64,000 nucleotides of DNA from Cryptomeria japonica (Eukaryota; Streptophyta; Pinopsida; Cupressales; Cupressaceae). The stretch lies in assembly GCF_030272615.1 (NCBI RefSeq), contig NC_081412.1:140412747-140476746 (forward strand), given 5' to 3'. The position numbers and the translations under genes are program-made. This document shows positions 1 to 10,124 of this stretch, piece after piece (position 1 is the stretch's first letter; each line of letters starts with the position of its first letter). A model generated the notes under the pieces. The model searched no databases. It saw nothing but the letters and a program-made list of their open reading frames with translations, and was not told the origin of the DNA.

Positions 1-840
1 GTTGAGCTTTTTAGCAATTCTGAAGAGAGCCTTACCCTCCACTTCAGAGTTCCACCATTCAGTAATGCAGGCTTCTAGAGAAGGGTGGGAGAGCCAAGCT
101 TTTTCAAATCTGAAAGGGATATTTCTCTTAGCCGAAAAAGAGTTGGCAAAAAAAGAGATAGGGAAATGATTTGAACCGATTTTGATAACAGAACCAAGGG
201 AACAACTATACTTAGAAAGCCAGTCAGGAGAAATTAAGGATCTGTCAAGCCTGACTTGAATCAAATCAGCTCCGGTTCTTCTATTAGTCCAGGTGTAATT
301 GATGCCCTGGAGATCAACATCAATGAGAGCTTGATCATTAATGAAATCCATAAGGTCTTGTTTTCCATTGAGATGTAGGGGGATTCCTCCCATCTTATCT
401 TCGTCTCTGAGTGGGGTATTGAAGTCTCCCATGATAATCCAGCTTTGATCAGCAAACTGGAGTCTGTCAGCCGCCAGGCTTTTCCAGAATTTAGCTCTCC
501 CAGATTTGGAGTTAGGAGCATAGACGTTAGATAACACCCAAACAAAGTTGTCCTTAATATGCTCAAGCAAAACTGAGTTCCTATTAAAGGCAGAGATGAT
601 TTCCTTTCCTGTTATAGTATTTTTGTTCCAAAAGATCGCAGTTCCTCCAGAGGCACCCTCCAAGTTAGTTCCTATGACTCCGTTTTCTTTGAAAATTCTG
701 ATCCTTTCAACTTTTTCTTTAGACATCTTGGTTTCCTGAACAAGGACCACATTTGGTTTATGATCTCTGATGACATTTCGTAACACATCCTGCTTATGGG
801 GGGCGTTTAGCCCTTTGATATTCCAGGATATAATCCTCAT
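1..840 (-). CDS. LINE ORF2, N-terminal endonuclease domain (partial)
   Basis: The frame starts at the ATG at 840 and stays open for all 280 codons to the window edge. It begins MRIISWNIKGLN, the usual start of the endonuclease/exonuclease/phosphatase domain of plant LINE ORF2. Catalytic landmarks follow in order: VLVQETKM with the metal-binding Glu (about residue 37), SNVYAPN (about 105), IIMGDFN with Asp and Asn (about 135) and SNHFPI (about 204), the counterpart of the SDHxPI box with Asp changed to Asn but His kept. This domain nicks target DNA to prime reverse transcription. The RT part is outside the window. Intact length contrasts with the ruined ORF1 just upstream. The domain call is very secure; whether the element is active cannot be judged here. 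Confidence 0.93.
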   Translation of the reverse strand, partial: MRIISWNIKGLNAPHKQDVLRNVIRDHKPNVVLVQETKMSKEKVERIRIFKENGVIGTNLEGASGGTAIFWNKNTITGKEIISAFNRNSVLLEHIKDNFVWVLSNVYAPNSKSGRAKFWKSLAADRLQFADQSWIIMGDFNTPLRDEDKMGGIPLHLNGKQDLMDFINDQALIDVDLQGINYTWTNRRTGADLIQVRLDRSLISPDWLSKYSCSLGSVIKIGSNHFPISFFANSFSAKRNIPFRFEKAWLSHPSLEACITEWWNSEVEGKALFRIAKKLN

Positions 841-936
841 ATTTTAATTGGGGATAGGGCTGACTCGATGGAGCACTCCATCAGCACGGTTCTTCCAGCT
901 TTCTTATTCCCTTTGATATTTTAGGGATGGCCTTCC

Positions 937-2534
937 CTACTTTTTATTTTGGTTTCCAACATCTGCCTTTTTTTTAATCTTGCTTCTAGTTGAGATTCCT
1001 TCCTTGAGATCCTCCTTGTTCAATTTTCCTTCTCTCGACCCAGAAATCCGGAGGGTTTCATCCAACAAAATTACTCTTTGGGGAGGGGTTTTACATTGGA
1101 GTGGCTTGGGGCTTCCATTAGTTAAGAGCAATAAGGGCTCAGAATCAGAAGGGTCTTGGGCTTCATTAAAGTCATTAAAGTTTGAGTCAGCCGATTTAGG
1201 GAGAGAAGAGGCGGAGATGGATCTTCCTTCTCCTGGCTAGCTAATCCGTCCTTCTGGTCCGGAATGGATTCATCCTTCTCCTGGTTTACAGTTTCATTCT
1301 CCTGGGCTACTGGGCTTCTTTTGTTGATCAACTCAGTACTTGGCTCTGCTTCTTTGGATCTCTCTGGAAGGTCATTGGAGCAAACACAATCTTGTTTGTC
1401 ATTGCTACTACTCCCAGTCCTCTTGACTTCATTCATATGTTCCGTTGCATCCTTTTTTTGATTGCTCTCGGATATTGATGAATTTACTTTTTTGTTTGTC
1501 ATTTGCCAGATCTTTTTGTTCTTAGGGATACTATCTGACTTAGGTTCCTTGCCTTTCTTGAGCGAACAAGATTTTGCTCAATGCCCCGATTTTTTCCAGT
1601 GGAAATAGGCAAAAGGTAGAGATTCATATTCAATAGCTTGGGACCATTTTCCTAGTTTAGATATGATATCTATGGATTGAGGCATATCTCTCGTTTGGTT
1701 AACGTTTACGCAAATGCGAGCAAAGACTAACCTTGATTTAACTGTCGTTATCAAGTCAATCGATAAGAGTTCTCCAAAGGATTTCGCAATGCCCTTGAAA
1801 ACTTCCTCGTTCCATTATTCAAGCGAGAGACCCGGGAGGCGTGTCCATACAGGCGCAGAAACGAAGAAGGATTCATCCAGGACGAGATTCGGGGCCCATT
1901 TCTGGAGAGCCAGGGAAGACTTGCCGAACATCTAGGGGCCTTCACAGAGAGCTTTGTTCATGTCTTCTTTGGAGTTGAAGGCGAAGGTAAAAAACCCTCT
2001 AGGCAGTGCCGCCACTTCCACTTGTCCTTTTACCATCCATTTTCTCCTTATGAAATTTCTAACATCATCAATGTTGGGCCTCAAGCCAGAGAATCATCCC
2101 ACTAAGGTCATCGATAGGCCAGGTACAGTCATATCGACCACTTTGTCCGGAACGGAAATAGCAACCAGACCAGAGACGGGGTCTGAGATGTTCGTAACTT
2201 TCGGAAGCCCAGATTTAACCAGTGGCTTCACTCCAAAGAGCGAGGACCATTTTTTCCATTTTCCTCTGTCGTGTGGGTCCCTGAGGATTGAATCTTTATC
2301 TTCTCCCGGTTTTGCTGTTTCCTTGTCCTCTTCTGACCCTTGAGATGTCTGACCTCCTGCATGCGTGCCAGATTCGATCCCAGGGGAACAACAGTTTCCA
2401 GGAAATCCGCCGTTCCCAGAAATTTCGCCATTTCCCAATTTGAAATTTGGGATTCCTGCTCCTTTTCGCTCCGCTCCATTCCGCTCCATTTTCTTGTTCC
2501 TATTTATGTATGTTAATGCATCTTGTGTCTTCAT
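937..2534 (-). pseudogene. LINE ORF1 (DUF4283-like, zinc knuckle), decayed
   Basis: The frame starts near the ATG at 2534 (MKTQDALTY; a second Met follows as MERNGAERKG). It reads KWKKWSSLFG and then a DUF4283-like region with WTRLPGLSLE and NEEVFKGIAKSFGEL, which resembles the nucleic-acid-binding ORF1 protein of plant L1 elements. The knuckle region reads AYFHWKKSGH-stop-AKSC, so two zinc ligands and a Trp codon are lost. In-frame stops occur near 2094 (probably CGA to TGA), 1932 and 1577 (both probably TGG) and after LSLE. A frameshift near 1220 moves the lysine-rich C-terminus (ending NQNKK at 937) to another frame. The function given is that of the family; this copy is not functional. 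Confidence 0.85.
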
Positions 2535-2580
2535 TATAGCATTACATTAGCATTAAATGTAGATATGTTATATTACACCA

Positions 2581-3372
2581 AATTCTATCACTCTTGTTAG
2601 ATTCACATTGTTAGTCTACCTCATGCTGGGTCGGGTATCTTTCATATCATGAAGGATTCCGGGGAGGTGTAAATACTCTGTGGTAGGGTGGATATGTGCT
2701 CTGACAATGTTCTTGCCATGTTAGATAGGTGGCGGGAGCTCTTGTCAAGATGGTCTTCATGATTTGCTCTTTATGTATATTATAATTGACCCTGTGATCT
2801 ATTGTAAAGGAACATGCTTCCTTATGTTCAGTCTTGGTATAGGTTGTGTATTAAATCTATATGTTTAAATGTAATTTTAAGTCTCCAATTCTATATATTT
2901 GGACGTGAAATATTTAATGCTTTATTTTATTATTTTTTCTATGATTTATGTGAATTACGTTGTTTGAAATTATGGAGGTCCTTACAGTTTGCTTACTATG
3001 AAAGACTAAACTAGAAGGTGAATCACTGAACAATAGATTTTTTTTTTGCCATTAAAAATTTGCACAAATCTCATACCATCAAATTAACAACACCTTAGAG
3101 AAAAAAATGGCACGATTATGCATGATTTCAATATCATTTACAAATTGCGATTTTTTCTTGTGAATGAGCTAAGGCTCTTAATGACACAATCATTGAAGAG
3201 TAGTAAAAATTGAAGAAAATCCACAGGTAGGCACAAAAAGTTTTCTTTACACCAAGTACAAAAGACCAATTTGCATAGTCGTACTTACCTCAGTAAACTG
3301 AACATGAAAAATAATCTCTTGCCTTAAATCTCTTAGATTAAGGTAGTCCCACGTATGTGGAACCACAAGTTG
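2581..3372. other. AT-rich stretch without recognisable gene
   Basis: I see no convincing coding sequence or element boundary. The part next to the LINE may include its 5' untranslated region, but nothing proves that. Confidence 0.5.
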
Positions 3373-3720
3373 ACATGTGTTGTTGATCATTACATCTACT
3401 TCAAGAAGGTAAATGGTCGCATTTAGATTATTATTCTATATGTTGATGGTATGCTAATAATTCTAGACAATAAGACATTAATATAGGCACTTAAAATTCA
3501 ATTGTCTAGTAAATTTGATATGAAAGGCTTAGGTGTTGCTAGATGCATATTTGGTTAGAGGTATATAGAGATAGGACTAGCAATAAATTATGATTAAATC
3601 ATAGGAAGTATCTTGAAACTATTTTGTGGAGGTTTGGAATGTAGGTTAGCAGATTAGTAAGTACACCCGACTAGTGGGTACAAAATCAAGTTTGGAAAAA
3701 TGTCCTAAATCTTCATAGTT
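3373..3720 (+). pseudogene. Fossil Copia reverse transcriptase fragment
   Basis: Translation in two frames gives the conserved RT core of Ty1/Copia elements: VDHYIYFKKVNG, then IILYVDGMLII (the YVDD catalytic box with the second Asp changed to Gly), then LSSKFDMKGLGVA (family form SKxFDMKDLG). After a frameshift near 3595 come RKYLETILWRFGM and LVSTP, matching the region before the RNase H domain. At least four in-frame stops are present. No LTR or other domain of the same copy is visible, so this is an isolated old fragment. Confidence 0.7.
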
Positions 3721-3733
3721 ATATTATTTAGAA

Positions 3734-3961
3734 TTAATGATTCAATACAACAAGGTCTTTTGGTAGTGGGTTTTCTCTATAAATGATTTCCCATGTAAAT
3801 CTTTGAGTCATATAATTTTGTGGATGTGTAGTGTTCCATTTACTTTTGTACATGTTAGATACATTTTGCAAGTGTTGTTGATAATTTTCTAAACACTTAG
3901 TCTTAGATTTCTTTATTGTAATATGATATCGATTGTTTGTAATGGGGGTCAAAATACCCAA
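3734..3961 (-). pseudogene. Possible gypsy integrase C-terminal fossil
   Basis: The minus-strand frame ends WEIIYRENPLPKDLVVLNH. This resembles the integrase segment SPFEIIYGxNPLxPLDLV of Ty3/gypsy polyproteins, and an NTTH motif lies upstream as expected (family form YNxTxHSST). Nothing upstream in the same frame is clearly integrase. The match is by eye over about 30 residues, so the call is weak. Confidence 0.35.
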
Positions 3962-4808
3962 TAGTATCAGAATACTATTGAAATCAGTTCTCCCTTAATA
4001 AACAATATGTTCTTTTCAAGGACTTGAAATCAAATAAACAACTAGTTTATATACAACAAGTGCTCTAGCATTGGCTAAAATTAGAAACCAATAATTTTGC
4101 ATTTAAGAAAATTAGATTAAACTTTTGGTGCATGATGTCATAGCTAGTGAGTGAACTTAGAACAAGATGATGGAATATTTTGGTTGCAACTTCCATCAAT
4201 GTTTCAACAAATAGTATAACATCTTTGAGATACACTCCTATAATACCACATGTAATGAAGATTGAAATATGATCATTTGGATGTTAGTTTCCATTATTAT
4301 GAAACTTTGGCAATTTTTTTGCTTGGGCCATATGGAAAATCATGACACATTGCAAGTGTCAAGGGACCCTTGTTGTTTCCTCAAGGCAATGGAGGCAAAA
4401 GAGTATAATTGTTGTAGTTGTTGTTCAATAACCCATTATTTGGAGTGGCTCCTTTTGTAACATAGAAAAACTCAATAAATTCTAGTACAACTGTTGAATA
4501 CGAACCTTCACTTGGAGGATAATGATTAAGGGTTTAAAAACAAGACAATAAGATTTGCTCTCCATCTTCATCTAGTGTAGATCTTATTAGCTATAATAAA
4601 ACAATTCTAATATGGAGATGGTATGACTAACTTTCCCACTATGATATTAGTTTTTTTTTATTTTGTGCTCCATGGTGCCAAAAAGTTTTAGTGTTTTAGT
4701 TTTTCTTTTGCAAGAAAAATCAAAATGGTACGTAAGGTAAAACTTCTCTTTGAACTATGAGAGGAAGTCATTTGTACACTAAAGTAATCCAAATAGTAGA
4801 CTATTGAT
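3962..4808. other. AT-rich filler, at most a trace of gypsy RT
   Basis: No gene is visible. On the minus strand around 4150-4260 a translation gives GVYLKDVILFVET, which loosely recalls the VYLDDILVFSKT box of gypsy RT. Taken with the integrase-like trace at 3734-3961 it may be one ruined gypsy copy. Confidence 0.3.
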
Positions 4809-4825
4809 AACATCTATAATTACTA
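4809..4825 (+). repeat. Target site duplication, left copy (LINE with ORF3)
   Basis: AACATCTATAATTACTA, 17 bp, is repeated exactly at 8867-8883. Length and position fit target-primed reverse transcription and fix both ends of the LINE insertion. Confidence 0.92.
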
Positions 4826-4887
4826 AATTGGTCTAAAAGTTTTGTCTATTTCATCAATACTTCGGAAAGAAGACAGATAAAAATTAG

Positions 4888-6317
4888 TAACATTTTGGGA
4901 TGTCAATTGGGGAATCTTCCCGCTTCCTATCTTGGGCTTCCTTTATGTCAAATCCCTCCTGATACTTTTTGGGGAGCTCTTGTGGATAAATTTCATAGGA
5001 ACTTAGCTGGATGGAAAGGCTCTCTGCTCAGCCAAGCTGGTAAGGTCTAGCTTCTGAAATCTACTCTTCAGAGTATTCCTCTTTATGCCATGAGCCTTTT
5101 TAGAATTCCAGCCAAGTTTGCAGAGGCCATTGAAAAAATTCAAAGAAATTTTATGTGGACAGGGGTTGAGGAGAAGAAGAGAATGAATCTGATTGTGTGG
5201 GATAAGGTTTGTAAACCTATAAGAAAGGGAGGTCTTGGCCTAGAAGAATCAGAGACATGAATGAGTTTCTTATGGCTAAGCAGATATGGAGAGGTTGTAA
5301 CACTCATGGATAATGGAAAATGATATGGGACAACAAGTACAAAAGACAATATCCTACCCTTCAAAGTTCCCTCAATGCGGAAGACATCTCGATTGTCTCT
5401 AATATCTGAAAAAATGTTACTAGAACTAGAGATCTAATTGCCAAAGGTGTGAAATAGAAGGTGGGGAAAGATAATTCCATTAAATTCTGGGAAGATTCTT
5501 GGTTGCTTGACTCCCCGTTGAGTGATAGTCCTGATTGGGGAAAATTTCAGAATAAGTGTAAGGAAAAATATGGCACTATGGTAGGTGACTATTGGAATGA
5601 TGGACAGTGGAAGGAATTGTCCCTAGTTGATCCCTCCCTTGGTAATCTGAACAAACTTATGAATTCGATGGTGGTGGTGGATGATGATGATCAGCTAATT
5701 TGGAAACTCACTGCAAATGGTAAATTCTCTGTAGCCTCTCTCTATAATCAGCAGTTTTCTAACTTGGAGAGTCCTTGTTGGGCTAAGGCTTGGGTGAAAG
5801 GCCTAATTCCCAAAATATTTTTTTCTAGAGTGTCCTTCAAAATAAAATTTTGACTATTGATAACCTCAAAATTAGAGGATTTTGTATGCCTAGTGTTTGT
5901 CTTCTTTGCATGCAGAATGAGGAAACCATCAACCACTTGTTCATCCACTGTCCCTTCTCTGCTGATATCTGGGCTAGATGTTTGGACTACTTCAATATTA
6001 GTTAGGTCTTTTCGGAATTTGTCCAAGAGGTTTTTAATTCTTGGCATCATCCCTCAAGGAATAAGTCTATAATTTTGTTATGGAGATTGGTTTTACCTCA
6101 TATTTGCTGGGGAATATGGAAAGAGAGAAATGAAAGAGTGTTCAGAGAGAAGGCATCTAAGGCTCAAATAATTTTTGAAAAAATCAAACGAAATGCAGTG
6201 GAGAATATCAACATCATGGGTGGAATAGCCAACCCCAAAGATTAGGATGATCATATTATCTTCAAGAATTGGAGATTAAAGGGAAGAGACATCTTTTAGG
6301 CTAATCCTAGAGAAGGT
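4888..6317 (+). pseudogene. LINE ORF2: RT C-terminal part and zf-RVT, decayed
   Basis: Pieces in shifted frames give the end of a plant LINE reverse transcriptase: SYLGLPLCQIPPDTFWGALV, then AGWKGSLLSQAGKV, then RNFMWTGVEEKKRMNLIVWD. WEDSWLL and the zf-RVT zinc-binding segment (CLLCMQNEETINHLFIHCPF, about 5905-5965) follow. In-frame stops lie at 5048, 5311, 5407, 5455, 5826, 6003, 6243 and 6298, mostly where a Trp codon is expected (SQAGKV-stop-LLKS, FF-stop-SVLQ). Frameshifts lie near 5240 and 5820. The catalytic RT core is absent because of 5' truncation. Confidence 0.88.
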
Positions 6318-6809
6318 GTGAAATGGGAAAGTCCTCTACAGGGCTGGATGAAAATCAACTTTGATGGCGCTTCAAAGGGTAACCTTGGCAATGCGGGGTG
6401 TGGTGTGGTTTTAAGGGATGAATGGGGAAAATGCAAAACCATTAAATGTATTCCTATTGGCAGTCAAACTAATCATGTTGCTGAAGCCATGACGGCTTAT
6501 CATGGGATGGTGCTTGCAAAGGAAGCCAATTGTACCAGAGTATGGTGTAAAGGTGACTCTTTGAATATCATAAACTGTTTGAATAGGGTGTTCCCTCCCT
6601 CATGGTCTATAAACAATGCTATTAAAGCAACGGAGAAAATAAGTGAAACCTTCGATATGTGTGTTTTCACACATGTTTACTGGGAAGCTAACTCGTGTGC
6701 TGACTGGGCAGCCAACCTGGCTTGCCGATCAGAGAAAATCATTACTATTAATGGAGAGAGTAAACTTGCGTGCGAGACAAAATCCTTGTTCAAACTGGAC
6801 CGTATCTAG
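6318..6809 (+). CDS. LINE ORF2 C-terminal RNase H domain (uninterrupted remnant)
   Basis: This is the last 163 codons of the same ORF2, open up to the TAG at 6807. It is an RVT_3-type RNase H. All four acidic catalytic positions can be seen: INFDGASKGN (Asp), VAEAMTAYHGM (Glu), VWCKGDSLNI (Asp) and NSCADWAANLA (Asp). The enzyme would degrade the RNA strand of the RNA:DNA hybrid during retrotransposition. There is no own start codon (the first codon is GTG); it was the end of a polyprotein whose upstream part is now full of stops. Confidence 0.88.
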   Translation: MKWESPLQGWMKINFDGASKGNLGNAGCGVVLRDEWGKCKTIKCIPIGSQTNHVAEAMTAYHGMVLAKEANCTRVWCKGDSLNIINCLNRVFPPSWSINNAIKATEKISETFDMCVFTHVYWEANSCADWAANLACRSEKIITINGESKLACETKSLFKLDRI

Positions 6810-7017
6810 ATGAGGCAACGTGGCATCATCAATCATAATTCCTAATGCTTTTCCCCCTTTTTTGATGAAGGTTCACAGTGACGGTGATGAGAATTTATTT
6901 AATAGTCTTATCATATTAATAGGGCACAAATTCTGGGTTGTTTTTCAGAGCAAGAAAAGAAACCAGAGAAGAAATATCACAGTAAAGATTAGGAATTCTA
7001 GTGATTTTGAAGGAAAA

Positions 7018-8346
7018 ATGGGAGGGAACAAAAAGAGATTTGAACCAACCTCATGTTCGGATTGGAAGAAGAACAAAGAGGTTTGGGAGATTCTGCAAGA
7101 GGGGGGCTTAAGTGTTTTCATCCAGAAGCTCTGTGGTAAAGACCCAACAATTACCAAATATTTTATAAAGAATTGGAAGAATGGCAAAGTTCTGGTGGGC
7201 ACCCAGATGATGATGGTGGATGAAGACATCATTGTAGAAGCTACGGGGATGGTGAAAGAGGGCATTAAGTTCTATAGAGATCGTAGTGTCTCTGATAAGG
7301 CAGCAGATAGATTTCCTATCACGGATGGTGAAAAGAAGAAAATGGTGAAAGTGGATAACTCCTACCACTCCCCCAAGCGCATCTGTAGGCCATGGAGGTT
7401 CGTGTTGTTTGCTACCATAACCTACATTACATTGGATGGAAGATTTACGAGGGCATACGTGCACCATTTCGTGCTACTCAACCACTTCCGCCATGGTGAA
7501 AAGGTAAGCCTACCCTATTATTTAGCTTGTTCCATGGATCGCACCATCAAAGAAATGCAGAAAGACACTCAGGGGGATCATGCTCTTCATCAGGGACTTA
7601 TGGTTTTAGTTTACAAATTGCTGGAAGGGAAAACCATAGAGAAAACAATTAGAGGTAAAAATACTAGGGATGATGACACGGAAAGTGAGGATAGTGGTTT
7701 CAACTTTGATTCGGAAACTGAAGGAGAATTGGAGGATCTTAGCAAAAAGGGGAGGAATAAGGGGAAAATAAAGAGGATTGTGGTTGATTCTAATTTCTCG
7801 GATTCCGAGGACGAGTCCTTTGAGGAAAAATTCATCAAAAGTAAGGAAGGAAAGGGAACCGGTAAACAAACCCAGAGGAACAAGAATACCAACAAGGGAG
7901 CTAACAAGACTAAAAAACATGTTTTGATAGTTTCAGATGAGGATGCAGAGGAGCAAAAAAATGACAATGTGAAGGGTAAGGAGGAGGAGGAGACTCTGGA
8001 TGTGGGTTGTGGTGAGGATATGAGTACTCAAGGATTGCAGAATCAGGGACAAGTGAATCAAAGGGGAAATCCTAGTGACTGTCATGGGGATAATGATAGT
8101 ATTAAGGGATTTTATGATACTATTATTAAAATTGTGAAAGATATCAGCAACCTGAAGAATTATATTAATGTTATAAAAAATGCAACGATAGGCGAGAAGC
8201 CTCTTTCTGAAAATGTTAAAGAATTAGTGGTTGCGATCAACAATGCTGAAGCTATTGAAGCTATGGTGGGTAAAATTCTTGATTCTGAAAAGAAGGTTAA
8301 GGAAATGAAGGGAATAAAGAGGCGAATGGGCTGGAAACTACCATGA
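7018..8346 (+). CDS. LINE ORF3, unknown function, acidic protein
   Basis: A 443-codon frame lies between RNase H and the 3' tail of the LINE. I start it at MGGNKKRFEP (7018, context GGAAAAATGG); the frame opens earlier at 6820, but those residues look untranslated. Residues about 22-60 (GGLSVFIQKL onward) and 122-181 (ICRPWRFVLFATITY, DGRFTRAYVHHFVLLNHFRH, LPYYLACSM) look like a folded domain of the kind met in plant repeat-encoded proteins of unknown function, but I cannot name the family. Residues about 219-328 are rich in Asp, Glu, Ser and Lys. The end (about 361-441) is helical and coiled-coil-like. It has no stop over 1.3 kb, while ORF2 upstream has at least eight. No known LINE function can be assigned. 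Confidence 0.75.
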   Translation: MGGNKKRFEPTSCSDWKKNKEVWEILQEGGLSVFIQKLCGKDPTITKYFIKNWKNGKVLVGTQMMMVDEDIIVEATGMVKEGIKFYRDRSVSDKAADRFPITDGEKKKMVKVDNSYHSPKRICRPWRFVLFATITYITLDGRFTRAYVHHFVLLNHFRHGEKVSLPYYLACSMDRTIKEMQKDTQGDHALHQGLMVLVYKLLEGKTIEKTIRGKNTRDDDTESEDSGFNFDSETEGELEDLSKKGRNKGKIKRIVVDSNFSDSEDESFEEKFIKSKEGKGTGKQTQRNKNTNKGANKTKKHVLIVSDEDAEEQKNDNVKGKEEEETLDVGCGEDMSTQGLQNQGQVNQRGNPSDCHGDNDSIKGFYDTIIKIVKDISNLKNYINVIKNATIGEKPLSENVKELVVAINNAEAIEAMVGKILDSEKKVKEMKGIKRRMGWKLP

Positions 8347-8648
8347 AAAACCTGGTCAATAGAATCGACAAGATGGAATTAACTGTGAAGAGGATTGCTG
8401 AACAAAATTTCCAGATTCTTAAGGCCTCTGTGGACAACATGAATATTTTGATTAACAGATTTGATAACATCAAAGATAAAGAGGGCGACAAGGACTAGAT
8501 GGAGAAAAAAGGTCATGAGAAGAGAACTAGGGCCAACACCAGGAATTAGGGTGATATCAAGGGACGCGAGATGGATGATTTGAAGACCTCTGCGGACAAC
8601 ATGAAGCAGATGGTGGTTCATGTAGAAGATATCATGAAAAATATTTAG
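8347..8648 (+). pseudogene. Frameshifted C-terminal tail of LINE ORF3
   Basis: Shifting frame near 8320 extends the heptad-like helix: NGLETTMKNLVNRIDKMEL, then ASVDNMNILINRFDNI, with a stop at 8496. The same frame continues past stops at 8496 and 8547 to MDDLKTSADNMKQMVVHVED, ending at 8646. The repeated pattern (SVDNMNI, SADNMKQ) suggests the ancestral protein ended here and that a one-base indel and two stops shortened it. Confidence 0.6.
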
Positions 8649-8866
8649 CTGTCTCGGTCTCTGTCTTTGTCTTTGTGTTGTCCTTTCGCTTTCCTTTTGC
8701 TGTCTTTTTGTGGCTCTATGTGTTTTGAGTTCCCTTTTTGGTTGGGTTGGGAACTGTTTTTTGTTAAGGTGATCATGCACGGTTTTATTATGCTTTAATG
8801 CTGTATCTATTTCCTGTTATGTAAAAGGTTCGGGTTCCTTTCAAAAACTTGTTTTTACTTAATCAA
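8649..8866 (+). other. LINE 3' untranslated region and A-tail
   Basis: A non-coding, T-rich tail of the LINE (CTGTCTTTTTGTGG and similar) ends with TTACTTAATCAAAA directly before the right target duplication. A very short A-run is left, as in old plant LINEs. Confidence 0.7.
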
Positions 8867-8883
8867 AACATCTATAATTACTA
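8867..8883 (+). repeat. Target site duplication, right copy (LINE with ORF3)
   Basis: Exact 17-bp partner of 4809-4825. Confidence 0.92.
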
Positions 8884-9664
8884 GCACTATGCACAATAAT
8901 TTATTGGGGTTTTGCGAAAGTAGTACATGAATTCCACCCTTTGTTTTGGCGCAAGTGTGAGCACAAAATTGACATCAACTCTCTTCACATAGGCAATATT
9001 TTATATTTAGAGACTTTGAAATTAAATGAGACAACGGTTAATAAAGACACAACAAATACTTTTCCACTGTAAAAAAAATTAAATAGTAAGGTTGCATACT
9101 GAAAAATTGGTTAGATGAATTACTTTTGTTGCAAACAACTCAAGATTTTAGGGATTGGATAATTTGTATACAAATGCACAACTTAAGATGAACAATAATT
9201 CAAATACAAATCCTAACACTATTATTCGCTTTGAATCTCATCAATCCAATCATAATATGCTAATTACACATACACTAAAAATCAAATTCCACATTTGAAT
9301 GCTATTTTGTCAGCATAAACATTACATCTACTAACATTAAGAAACCATGCTTAAAGAACTTATTTAAAGCTTTATAAAAGCTAAAATTTGATATTTAATA
9401 CATTAATAGTTAATTTCTAAAAATATCGTCTTTAAAACAAAATTGTACAAATAAATGAAAAATTGAAAACAAAGCATTTTAAACCATAAAAACATTCTAA
9501 ACAATGCTTTAGATAGAATCATTCTAAAACAACCTAAAATAAGCTCTCCACTATTTGCCCAAAAATAGGACATCTTTATAAAGAATATTAACTCGAAATA
9601 GCTAACTTGAAATCTTAGTGATTTTGATGCAATCTTCACTTGGCATAATAGATCTTTTGAAGAA
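8884..9664. other. AT-rich filler, nothing recognised
   Basis: Only short chance frames on either strand and no element signature. Confidence 0.5.
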
Positions 9665-10124
9665 ACTTAAAACCTTGACAATTCATCTTTCTTTTGATGG
9701 CAAACTCCACATGATGACCTTGAAGTGTTTTGAAGAAAGATTTAAGGAAATAATTTCTTTGTGTTTGCTTTTCAAACTCTTGTTACCTTATGCCAATTTT
9801 TTTTTTTGATGTTACAAAACTTTAGCACAAGAAGGAAAAACATAGCTTTTTTTGGTTGAAAACATAACTTAATTCAACTTTTACAATATTAGTCATGAAA
9901 ACCTTGGTCAATTCATCTTTCTCTTGATGGCAAACTCCACATGATGACCTTGAAGTGTTTTGAAGAAAGATCTAAGGAAATAATTACTTTGTGTTTTCTT
10001 TGCAAACTCTTGTTACCTTATACCAATTTTATATTTTTAATGTTACAAAACGTTAGCACAAGAAGGAAAAGCATAGCCTTTTTTGATTGAAAACATAACT
10101 TAATTCAACTTTTACAATATTAGC
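9665..10124 (+). repeat. Tandem duplication, unit about 230 bp, two copies
   Basis: Copy 1 (about 9665-9893) and copy 2 (about 9894-10124) share ATTCATCTTT (9681 and 9911), GGCAAACTCCACATGATGAC, TTAGCACAAGAAGGAAAA and TTACAATATT (9881 and 10112). The offset is 230-231 bp. The copies differ at scattered bases, so the duplication is not recent. Confidence 0.85.

Larger units (their letters stand above)
1..2580 (-). mobile_element. L1-type LINE, 5' part, runs off left edge
   Basis: Two LINE reading frames lie in the usual order on the minus strand: an ORF1 with a DUF4283-like region and a degenerate zinc knuckle (2534 to 937), then a 97-bp gap, then ORF2 starting with an apurinic-type endonuclease (840 to 1). 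Reverse transcriptase and RNase H would lie beyond the left edge. The 5' limit near 2580 is a guess from where recognisable sequence stops. ORF1 is badly decayed, while the visible ORF2 part has no stop. Confidence 0.85.
4826..8866 (+). mobile_element. 5'-truncated LINE with an extra third ORF
   Basis: A 4041-bp insertion between perfect 17-bp direct repeats. It starts inside the reverse transcriptase (5' truncation), runs through the zinc finger and RNase H of ORF2 (to 6809), then a 208-bp gap, a long ORF3 (from 7018) and a 3' untranslated region ending in AATCAAAA. ORF2 and ORF3 lie inside the same duplication, so they moved as one unit. ORF3 is not part of the standard plant L1 layout. Confidence 0.9.

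Noticed and set aside
6820-7017. Upstream extension of ORF3 to an ATG at 6820
   Set aside because: These 66 codons are of different composition, start right after the ORF2 stop and show no domain. The ATG at 7018 has the better context and begins the protein-like part.
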